Assembly: GCF_000588875.1 (NCBI RefSeq)
Contig: NZ_JEMV01000007.1
Coordinates: forward strand, 6,077 to 70,076
Direction: 5' to 3'
Source of the DNA: Sphingobium sp. Ant17
Lineage (GTDB): Bacteria; Pseudomonadota; Alphaproteobacteria; Sphingomonadales; Sphingomonadaceae
Length of the DNA stretch: 64,000 nt
The notes beneath the pieces are model-generated. The model was not told the origin of the DNA, did not search any database, and worked only from the letters and a program-made list of their open reading frames with translations. Below, one piece after another: positions 54,314-61,415 of the stretch. The first letter of the stretch is position 1. Every line of letters starts with the position of its first letter. A program made the position numbers and the translations under genes.

Positions 54314-55702
54314 TCAGCCTCCTATAGTGCCGGACGTCGCGGTCGGCAGGCCACGGATGTCAGTGTCCCGCTGATCAGCATCGCTTTCATTGCGATTCCG
54401 TCCAGCGCGGAGAAACAGGTTGAGCGCAATCGCAGTCACAATGCCAAGCAGAACTCCGCTATGCGTGAATGGTGCGAGGGCAGGGGGCGCCGAGGCAAAG
54501 AAGCGATCGGAAAAGGTTGGGATAAGACCCACGCCCAAACTTATCGCGACAACAAGCAAATCCTCTCGGGAATGGTCAAGGCCTGCTGCCGCTAACGAGC
54601 GGATGCCCGACGCAGCGACCATTCCGAAGAGGACAAGCGCCGCGCCGCCTAGAACGCTCGGCGGGACCGCCGCAACGACGGCCGACAACTTCGGAAAAAG
54701 TGCAAGAATGAGTAGGATTACGGCGGCGCCAGCGCAGACGAAGCGACTCCGCACCCCTGTCATGCTCACGAGTGCGATGTTTTGCGCATAGGACGTATAC
54801 GGGAAGCTATTGAAAAGGCCGCCGATGACCGCGCCCATGCAGTCGGCACGCAGGCCTCGCGAAAGGTCCCGGGTGGTAACAGGCCGATCCACTATGTCAC
54901 CGAGCATTGTCAGCATCCCGCTCGACTCTACGAGCGTAACAAGCAGAACAACAACCATCGAAGCTATCGCGCCTAGGTCGAAGATGGGCATGCCGAAGTG
55001 GAACGGGGTGATCAGTTGCAACGCGGGGGCCGCCGTCGCATCAGTGAGGTCCACCAAACCCATTGCGGCCGCGAGTATATAACCGGACGCCATCCCTATA
55101 AGGATTGCACAGTTCGCGAGGAATCCCACCCCGAACCGAGTGACAAGAAGAATGATTCCAACCGTCACGCTAGCGAGCAGCAGATGCGTTGGTGATCCAT
55201 AGTCCTTGGCACCCTGACCACCGGCGGACCAGTCCACCGCAATTCCCATGAGCGAAAGACCGATGAGCAGCATCGCGGTGCCGGTGACGGTCGGTGTAAG
55301 CACTGACCGCAACCGTCCAATTAGAGGGACAAGCGGGATCACGATCAATCCAGCAGCGATAGCTGCGCCATACACCGCTGGGAGACCCATACCTGGCTGG
55401 TTCGCGATCGCAATTGACGGCATGACACCTACAAAGGTCACGCCCATGATGATCGGCAAACGAATTCCAAACGCTCCGACGCCTAGCGACTGCAGGAGTG
55501 TGACGAGACCGCACGCGAAGAGGTCGGCGCTAACGAGATAGGCGGTATTTTCAGACGAAAGGTGAAGCGCAGAGGCTACCAGCAGGGGAACCGTGATCGC
55601 GCCGGCATACATTGTGAGGACATGCTGGAGGGCGAGCGCTCCCAGCGCCCCGACTTGCGGGACGCTGTCGACTGGATGGACCTCGGCGCGATTAGAACTC
55701 AT
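54314..55702 (-). CDS. NCS2-family xanthine/uracil-type permease
   Basis: 462-aa nucleobase:cation symporter-2 with about 14 hydrophobic segments. The family start GALALQHVLTMYAGAITVPL and the middle motif VVLLVTLVESSGMLTMLGDI match xanthine/urate/uracil carriers. It should import a purine (xanthine, urate or a methylated form) with protons. Its start overlaps the receptor stop by about 11 bp, linking inner- and outer-membrane uptake in one transcript. Confidence 0.92.
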   Translation of the reverse strand: MSSNRAEVHPVDSVPQVGALGALALQHVLTMYAGAITVPLLVASALHLSSENTAYLVSADLFACGLVTLLQSLGVGAFGIRLPIIMGVTFVGVMPSIAIANQPGMGLPAVYGAAIAAGLIVIPLVPLIGRLRSVLTPTVTGTAMLLIGLSLMGIAVDWSAGGQGAKDYGSPTHLLLASVTVGIILLVTRFGVGFLANCAILIGMASGYILAAAMGLVDLTDATAAPALQLITPFHFGMPIFDLGAIASMVVVLLVTLVESSGMLTMLGDIVDRPVTTRDLSRGLRADCMGAVIGGLFNSFPYTSYAQNIALVSMTGVRSRFVCAGAAVILLILALFPKLSAVVAAVPPSVLGGAALVLFGMVAASGIRSLAAAGLDHSREDLLVVAISLGVGLIPTFSDRFFASAPPALAPFTHSGVLLGIVTAIALNLFLRAGRNRNESDADQRDTDIRGLPTATSGTIGG

Positions 55703-57989
55703 ATTTCACCGAGCCGATGACTTGGCGGGGCGGAATATACATGTCGCTGGTCGTGAAGCTGCCGAACGGGTTGGAATAACGTGACGCGATCCCCGCCTTG
55801 TCGAAGACGTTGGTCAACGTCACGGCGATCGTCCAATGCGTGTCCTGCGGCGTAAAGGCGAAGTTGGCGTTCACCTGCGTATAGTTAGGAACCACGTCGC
55901 GGGCGCCATCGTTGAAGATGCGATACTGGTACTTACCGCGATAGATAAACTCGGCGTGGGATTTCAGCGTGCCGAACGAAGCGACCTCCAGCGTGTGGCT
56001 GATCCCGATGGCACCCTGCCACTTGGGTAGCTTAGGTGGCAGGTTTCCGTTGGTGTTGCGAACCGCAAGCGCTCGTTGGCCAATCGTGTAGCCGTCAAAA
56101 GGACCAAAACCGAGAGCTGCCGCTGCCAGTGTTGCCTGATGAGCGCGCGAAGGGTCGAGAGTGATATAGTCTCCGACCAGTTCGCCATCGAGATAGGTCA
56201 GGTTGCCATCGAGCTTCAGGTTTCCAGTGATCTGGACCGTGGCTTCAGCCTCGGCACCCCAGATCCGGGTCTTGGGTACGTTGGACACACCGCCTTGGAA
56301 TGGGATGGGGTCTTCTTCCTGATATTGCAGGTTCTTATAGTCGTAGAAGAAAGCGGCCGCATTGAAGGTGACTCGGTTGTCGAAAAAGCGGTTTTTGGTG
56401 CCTAACTCATAGGCCCAGACGTGCTCGGGCTGGTAGGTCAGCGGCACAAGCAGCGGCGTGCTGTTGTTGCTAACGCCACCTGGCTTGTAGCCACGGGACA
56501 CGCTGGTATAGACCATGTTGCGCGGGGTCAGCTCGAAATCGAGTTCACCCTTGCCGGTCAGCGCGTTCTCCTTGGTCTGCGCATATACCGTCGGTGCGAA
56601 GATATTGAACAGCGTGCTGTTGCTGCTTGTGAAATAGTCATGGTTATAGCGCAAGCCAACGGTTCCACTTAGCCGATCTGCAAACTTCCACTTCGCTTGA
56701 GCAAACCCAGCATAGCTGTAGCGACGCTGAGCTGAGTTCAGGGCATAGTTGAGGTTGTAGGGATAATTGGCGAAAGTGAGCGGCAGCGTCAGATTATAGG
56801 TCGGATTGGCATCCGTCCCCGCGTATTCGAGGATGTCTTGACCGAGCTTTTGGTAAAGGAAATAGGCGCCCACGATGTAGGTGAATGGTCCATTGCCATT
56901 GGAACTCAGGTTCAGCTCCTGGCTGAACGCATCGACCCGATTGTTCCAATAAGGCTGAGCATCATAGGCGCCAGTAGTAGCGAAATCGGAGCGATCGACG
57001 TCGATCTGGTTGTGGTTCCGGGTCTGCTGGTAGGAGGTCAGCGACTTTATGGTGCCAAAGCCTAGGTCATATTGCAGGTCGGCATACGTCAGGAAGAAAT
57101 CGAGCTTGTATTTGTTGGGATAGTCCTGCGAGATACGACGCGGATCGGGATCAAGATCGTCGAGGTTCTTCTGCGCAGCTCCATGCTCGTCGGCATTGAA
57201 ATATTGAGCGGTCAGCTGCGCGGAGAAGCGATCCGACGGCGTCCAGAGTACCGACAGCTTGGCCGAAATGCGGTCAGCATCGTCGAGGCCATAATTGCCG
57301 TAGGCTGAGCCAAGACTAGTCTGCTTCGCGAAGCCTTTATGATAGTAGCGCTGAACCGTTCCACGAATTGCGAGCGTATCAGTCAGCGGCACATTCAGCG
57401 TCGCCGTCGCACGGATTAGGTCATAATTGCCGCCCTCAATCTGAGCAGAACCACTAAGTGCCTCTATGCTCGGCTTTTCGGTAATCGCGTTGATGATACC
57501 GCCGGTTGCGCTCTGCCCAAATACGGTTCCTTGCGGTCCGCGCAGCACTTCGACCCGCTGCAGATCCAGGAAATCCTGCTGCAGCGCATAGGGACTGGCT
57601 ACATAAACGCCGTCGATATGGAAAGACGTGCCCGGCTCGGCGCTCAGGTTATCTGAAGCCTCATAACCGATGCCGCGGATCGAGACGACCCGAACAAAGC
57701 TGCCGCTGTTGGCGACAGTTAGGCCCGGCACGAAGCCGTTCATGTCAATGAGTTGGGTGATGTTCGACTGCTTGAGCGTGTCATTGGACAGCGCAGTAAG
57801 CGCGAGTGGAGCCCGCTGGAGCGTCGTGGCCTGCTTTTCGCCAGTGACGATGATGTCGCCTGCGTTTACGCTTGCAGCATCAGCATCGGCGGCCACCGGA
57901 ACCTGCGCATTTGCTGCCGCGCTGAGTCCGAGTGCCGCCGGAAACACAGCCCCTACGAGAAACTTCGATTTGCCCCGCATAATTTTCAT
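55692..57989 (-). CDS. TonB-dependent receptor 2
   Basis: 765-aa outer-membrane receptor with an intact C-terminal strand (RQVIGSVKYEF). Signal peptide ends near SAAANAQVP. The plug starts DIIVTGEKQATTLQRAPLAL and carries VEVLRGPQGTVFGQSATGG. It is a paralogue of receptor 1 (same plug signature and near-identical C-terminus). It is the first gene of module B's minus-strand operon and divergent from LysR 2. The co-encoded NCS2 permease argues that it takes up a purine-like ligand, or a larger precursor carrying one. Confidence 0.93.
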   Translation of the reverse strand: MKIMRGKSKFLVGAVFPAALGLSAAANAQVPVAADADAASVNAGDIIVTGEKQATTLQRAPLALTALSNDTLKQSNITQLIDMNGFVPGLTVANSGSFVRVVSIRGIGYEASDNLSAEPGTSFHIDGVYVASPYALQQDFLDLQRVEVLRGPQGTVFGQSATGGIINAITEKPSIEALSGSAQIEGGNYDLIRATATLNVPLTDTLAIRGTVQRYYHKGFAKQTSLGSAYGNYGLDDADRISAKLSVLWTPSDRFSAQLTAQYFNADEHGAAQKNLDDLDPDPRRISQDYPNKYKLDFFLTYADLQYDLGFGTIKSLTSYQQTRNHNQIDVDRSDFATTGAYDAQPYWNNRVDAFSQELNLSSNGNGPFTYIVGAYFLYQKLGQDILEYAGTDANPTYNLTLPLTFANYPYNLNYALNSAQRRYSYAGFAQAKWKFADRLSGTVGLRYNHDYFTSSNSTLFNIFAPTVYAQTKENALTGKGELDFELTPRNMVYTSVSRGYKPGGVSNNSTPLLVPLTYQPEHVWAYELGTKNRFFDNRVTFNAAAFFYDYKNLQYQEEDPIPFQGGVSNVPKTRIWGAEAEATVQITGNLKLDGNLTYLDGELVGDYITLDPSRAHQATLAAAALGFGPFDGYTIGQRALAVRNTNGNLPPKLPKWQGAIGISHTLEVASFGTLKSHAEFIYRGKYQYRIFNDGARDVVPNYTQVNANFAFTPQDTHWTIAVTLTNVFDKAGIASRYSNPFGSFTTSDMYIPPRQVIGSVKYEF

Positions 57990-58012
57990 TCCAAAATCCC
58001 CGCTTCGAAAGG

Positions 58013-58028
58013 GCGATCACCTGATCGC
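58013..58028. promoter_or_regulatory. Candidate operator GCGATCA-cc-TGATCGC
   Basis: A perfect inverted repeat with 2-nt spacer lies 24 bp before the receptor 2 start and about 100 bp before the LysR 2 gene. It is in the shared divergent promoter region. LysR sites usually have longer, less perfect dyads, so another regulator or a 5'-leader hairpin is equally possible. Confidence 0.35.
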
Positions 58029-58157
58029 TCGGTTGACTCGCCCTCTCGCTTTTTTGCTGTGCGTCAAAAGTGCCATTGAATTGCGTCCTGATCCATCGCA
58101 GAATACAGCAACGCCTGTTCGCAAAATGTGATCACTCACCAATTCTGGAGATTTGCG

Positions 58158-59069
58158 ATGTTACTTGGTCGAGCTGCGATCTATTTCGACGAAGTTGCGC
58201 GGCGAGGCGCGCTTCGCAGAGCAGCAGATGTGCTTCATATTGCCCCCTCCGCTGTTGATCGACAGATCATCCAGCTCGAGGAGGAGCTCGGAACTAAGCT
58301 TTTTGAGCGCACTCCGTCCGGTATGCGCATGACCGCAGCCGGGGAATTGCTAATCGACGGCGTGCGTCGCTGGCGTCGCGACCTACAGCGGATTCGATCG
58401 GAGATCGACAATTTGGTGGGATTGCGCAGGGGCAGTGTGGCCATTGGTCTGGTTGAAGGCGCCACAGAATTCATGGCGTCCGCTGTGTCGGCATTTCAGC
58501 AGCACTATCCTGCGATTCAGTTCAAGATGGAAGTGTTTGGAGCTCAAGGCGTCATAGACCATGTGCTTTCTGGCGAAATTGACGTTGGTGTCACCTTCAA
58601 TCCGCCGGACAATCCAACAATTAGGCTGGATCGGACAATGATCTACCGGCTCGGACTTATCGTAAAGCCGGGCCATCCGTTGGCTGATCGAAAAGAGGTA
58701 ACGCTCTCGGAATGCGTCAGCTTCCCCCTCATCGTGCCAAGCGAAAATCTCTCCTTGCGACGTGTCCTTGATCTTGCATGGTCGCGACATGTGGGCGGCA
58801 CGCCACGCGCCGCGGCTGAGGTCAACAGCATCGGCCTGATCAAATCCCTGACAATGCGCGGGATGGGAATTGGGTGGCTGACCGCTTTCGATGCCATCAG
58901 CGAGATTGAGGAGGGTTCGCTCATTTTCATCCCTCTTTCTCATGAGAGAGTTGAACTCTCCACACTTTCAATCGTCAGTGCAGCTGGGAGAACATTGTCT
59001 GTACCGGCGTCGCTGCTCATCCAGCATCTTGCACAAACGATGGAAGAACATGGCGTCCCGGTAGTATGA
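58158..59069 (+). CDS. LysR-family regulator 2
   Basis: 303-aa LysR-type activator, complete. HTH: AIYFDEVARRGALRRAADVL followed by SAVDRQIIQLEEELGTKLFE. The effector domain has RGSVAIGLVEGATEFMASAV and GLIKSLTMRGMGIGWLTAFD. I start at ATG 58158; an ATG 30 nt upstream is possible. It is divergent from the receptor-permease-oxygenase operon, so it probably activates module B on sensing the substrate or an intermediate. It is the intact counterpart of the damaged LysR 1. Confidence 0.92.
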   Translation: MLLGRAAIYFDEVARRGALRRAADVLHIAPSAVDRQIIQLEEELGTKLFERTPSGMRMTAAGELLIDGVRRWRRDLQRIRSEIDNLVGLRRGSVAIGLVEGATEFMASAVSAFQQHYPAIQFKMEVFGAQGVIDHVLSGEIDVGVTFNPPDNPTIRLDRTMIYRLGLIVKPGHPLADRKEVTLSECVSFPLIVPSENLSLRRVLDLAWSRHVGGTPRAAAEVNSIGLIKSLTMRGMGIGWLTAFDAISEIEEGSLIFIPLSHERVELSTLSIVSAAGRTLSVPASLLIQHLAQTMEEHGVPVV

Positions 59070-59539
59070 TTTTCCAGCGCAACTCGTGGTGCGAAGGCGC
59101 TATAATGCTGAATGAAAACGGCGGCGCCGGCAGAAGACCAGTTAGAGCTCCGTAATGAGATTACCTACCGTTTTAGGCATTAGAAATAGGCCTATCATTT
59201 GATGCGGAGTCGAAGAAGCGACCGGTCTTGCATGAGCACTCTTTCAGAAATTAGGGCAGGAACGGGCTGATGTCGTCTAAAGCTGCCGGCTACAATGCGC
59301 CACTTGTCGCCATTCGAGCGCTGTTTTCGCCCGCTCTGAAGGGGACATTCGTTTAGGGCGCCCAGCGCCCCGATATCATCCCTATATACCCTTGAGGGTC
59401 GCTCGGGGCTGAGTGGCTGCACTCATCTATTTTCACGACCTGGGAACCAAGGTAAATTATCCTCAGATTTTTTCGTAACCTTTCAAGAATCACGATATAC
59501 GCCAATTGCCCCAGCGCGTGGCCATGCCATCTATTATGC
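59070..59539. other. Intergenic stretch, nothing recognised
   Basis: No gene, tRNA or clear repeat was seen between the LysR gene and the small-protein mini-operon. It marks the right edge of the catabolic island and may contain the promoter of the following genes. Confidence 0.35.
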
Positions 59540-59932
59540 ATGGGGAACAATCTATCTCATTTGCAGACGATGGCCGCCAAGATGAGCACCAGCAGTGCGA
59601 TGAACCCCGGCCTGATATTCTGCTTGATGATTTGTCCGTTGTCGCTGGGTGGGTCGATTACGCTATTTCGCTTTGGTATGCCCATCCCGGCGTCTGCGTT
59701 GCTGGCAATCTGCTGCTGGCCTATCGGCATCGTGGGATGGCAGCTTATCCGCTTCACTATTAAGGAACCTGATCGGCTCCAGCGGGACGAGCATTTGCAG
59801 CGCATGTTTGAATTGAAAAGCACGGTCGGGATTAAGGATCACGGCCAGATCAAGGAAGTCACGGTCAGCAGCCAATTGGCAACGAATCCTGCTCTGGAGA
59901 ATCGCAGCGAGGAGGCACAGGCCGGTGAATAA
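59540..59932 (+). CDS. Small membrane protein, unknown (first of mini-operon)
   Basis: Up to 130 aa. Two hydrophobic segments (NPGLIFCLMICPLSLGGSI and PASALLAICCWPIGIVGWQL) are followed by a charged cytosolic tail (RLQRDEHLQRMFELKSTVGI). Inner ATGs at 59570, 59582 or 59600 are possible starts. The stop overlaps the next gene by 8 nt. A membrane anchor plus a soluble partner is a layout often seen in toxin-immunity or defence pairs, but nothing specific is recognised. Confidence 0.5.
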   Translation: MGNNLSHLQTMAAKMSTSSAMNPGLIFCLMICPLSLGGSITLFRFGMPIPASALLAICCWPIGIVGWQLIRFTIKEPDRLQRDEHLQRMFELKSTVGIKDHGQIKEVTVSSQLATNPALENRSEEAQAGE

Positions 59933-60302
59933 CTACCTGCTCTCATACAACACGTTTGCGCTAAATCCAACCGAGCCGCAATTGCTAAACCATGTGCAGG
60001 TAAACCGCTATATCACGCAGTATTACCAGCCCTTCATGGGAACATATATTCTCAAGAGCGAAGCGCCAATTGATGCCTTGTCGGAGAGCTTGAAAGGCTT
60101 CTTTCACAATTCGCCCTACATGCTTTCGCAGCTATTCGCGCATTTGGCTGGAGGATCGCTTCCTTCTGATATTTGGCACTGGATCAACTACGGCTTTATC
60201 CCAGCACCGCAAGCACCCCCTCCACCGCCTCAAGGTACTACTCTCGCGCAGTTGGCTGGGATTGGCGCGCGTTCATTATCGAAACCGCCAAGTACGCCTT
60301 AA
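59925..60302 (+). CDS. Small soluble protein, possibly Cas2/SinR-like ferredoxin fold
   Basis: 125 aa from a GTG with a strong GAGGAGG ribosome site 10 nt upstream. The pattern MNNYLLSYNTFALNPTE, then GTYILKSEAPIDALSES, then SLPSDIWHWINYG resembles the short SinR/Cas2-like proteins (first strand ending in SY, a central TYILKS strand, terminal aromatic helix). The tail is Pro-rich (APQAPPPPPQG). The similarity is by eye only. It overlaps both neighbours. Confidence 0.5.
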   Translation: MNNYLLSYNTFALNPTEPQLLNHVQVNRYITQYYQPFMGTYILKSEAPIDALSESLKGFFHNSPYMLSQLFAHLAGGSLPSDIWHWINYGFIPAPQAPPPPPQGTTLAQLAGIGARSLSKPPSTP

Positions 60303-60544
60303 TGGGTGATGTTGGTTCCAAGATGTGTATCGCAGAGGCAACTATGACATTCCCGGCGTTCACTAACTTGGCGGCAGTGGCGGAAGAAATTGCTAGCCAC
60401 GGAAACGTAAAACTGCGGGCAATCGTCACGCAGGCATGGCGTGCGCAATCTTGTTTGGGTGACCTGAGACAGGCGAATGATTGCACGGACGTATTGCGGG
60501 ATATGCGTACGCCTCCGTTGAGAGTCGCCTTCCCCCGGGCGTGA
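60302..60544 (+). pseudogene. Third small gene, 3' end replaced by IS66
   Basis: Starts at an ATG overlapping the previous stop (TAATG). It reads MGDVGSKMCIAEATMTFPAF and NLAAVAEEIASHGNVKLRAI for about 68 codons; from about 60507 the frame runs into the IS66 left end and stops 12 codons later. So the original C-terminus is lost. Family unknown. Confidence 0.4.
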
Positions 60545-60592
60545 TGGACCGCTCTTAAGTTCGCTCTTGAGAGCGGTCGTAGGAGCGGTTTT

Positions 60593-60952
60593 GTGGGTCA
60601 AATTACGGTTTTCGGCGGGCCTGAGCGTCGGCGACGCTGGCGTGAGGACGAGCGGGCGAAGATTCTGTCCGAGGCATTCTCACCGGGTGCCTGCGTAGCA
60701 CGGATAGCCCGGCAGTATGATGTATCGACGGCGTTGGTTTACACTTGGCGCCGCAAAGCTGAAATGCAGGCCGCTGCGTCGCCGGCGGAGGTCGGCTTCG
60801 TCGAAGCCGTCATGCTTGACGAGGCAGGCGGCAACCAGTTGTCATCTGCGCCAGCTGTTGTGGTGGATTTGCCTGGCGGGCGACGCGTGAACATCTTCGC
60901 CTCGGCGCCGCCGGATGTGGCCGCTGCTGTTCTGAAGGCGCTGATCCGATGA
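60593..60952 (+). CDS. IS66 TnpA accessory protein
   Basis: 119 aa with an HTH of the IS66 TnpA/OrfA type (RRRWREDERAKILSEAFSPG, VARIARQYDVSTALVYTWRR) and a C-terminal DLPGGRRVNIFASAPPDVAA segment. GTG start; stop overlaps tnpB (ATGA). A hairpin-forming GACCGCTCT/AGAGCGGTC pair lies upstream at 60547-60578. Confidence 0.92.
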   Translation: MGQITVFGGPERRRRWREDERAKILSEAFSPGACVARIARQYDVSTALVYTWRRKAEMQAAASPAEVGFVEAVMLDEAGGNQLSSAPAVVVDLPGGRRVNIFASAPPDVAAAVLKALIR

Positions 60953-61296
60953 TCCCGGTCCCGAGCGGCGGTAAGGTCTGGCTCGCGCTAGGGCATACAG
61001 ACATGCGCCGGGGAATGAGGTCGCTGGCCTTGCAGGTTCAGCAATCGCTGAACAAGGACGTCCATGCTGGTGACCTTTATGTCTTCCGGGGCCGGAGCGG
61101 GTCGCTTTGCAAAATTCTGTGGCATGACGGCCTCGGGATGTCCTTATACGCAAAACGTCTGGAAAAAGGGCGTTTTGTGTGGCCCGCCGCAAAGGACGGA
61201 ACGGTCGCGATCTCGGCTTCAGCGATGGCCTGCCTGCTCGAGGGCATAGACTGGCGTAACCCCCAGGAGACCTGGCGCCCGACGCAGGTCGGCTGA
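60949..61296 (+). CDS. tnpB: IS66 TnpB (Orf2) protein
   Basis: 115-aa IS66 Orf2 protein: GKVWLALGHTDMRRGMRSLA, DLYVFRGRSGSLCKILWHDG, RLEKGRFVWP. Essential for IS66 transposition in studied members, with unknown mechanism. Overlaps tnpA by 4 nt. Confidence 0.95.
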   Translation: MIPVPSGGKVWLALGHTDMRRGMRSLALQVQQSLNKDVHAGDLYVFRGRSGSLCKILWHDGLGMSLYAKRLEKGRFVWPAAKDGTVAISASAMACLLEGIDWRNPQETWRPTQVG

Positions 61297-61415
61297 TCCC
61301 CAGCGTCAATCAAGGTGAGAGAAATCCCGCCTGTCCAGGCACCTTGGCGGGAAAAATATGCGGGAAAACTGGCTTAAATCCTGGGGTTTTCGGCAAGTTC
61401 GTGCTATAAAAGAGC

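Noticed and set aside
60547-60578. Hairpin GACCGCTCT/AGAGCGGTC as a terminator
   Set aside because: It has a 14-nt loop and no T-run and lies within the IS66 leader, so it is more likely an element feature.
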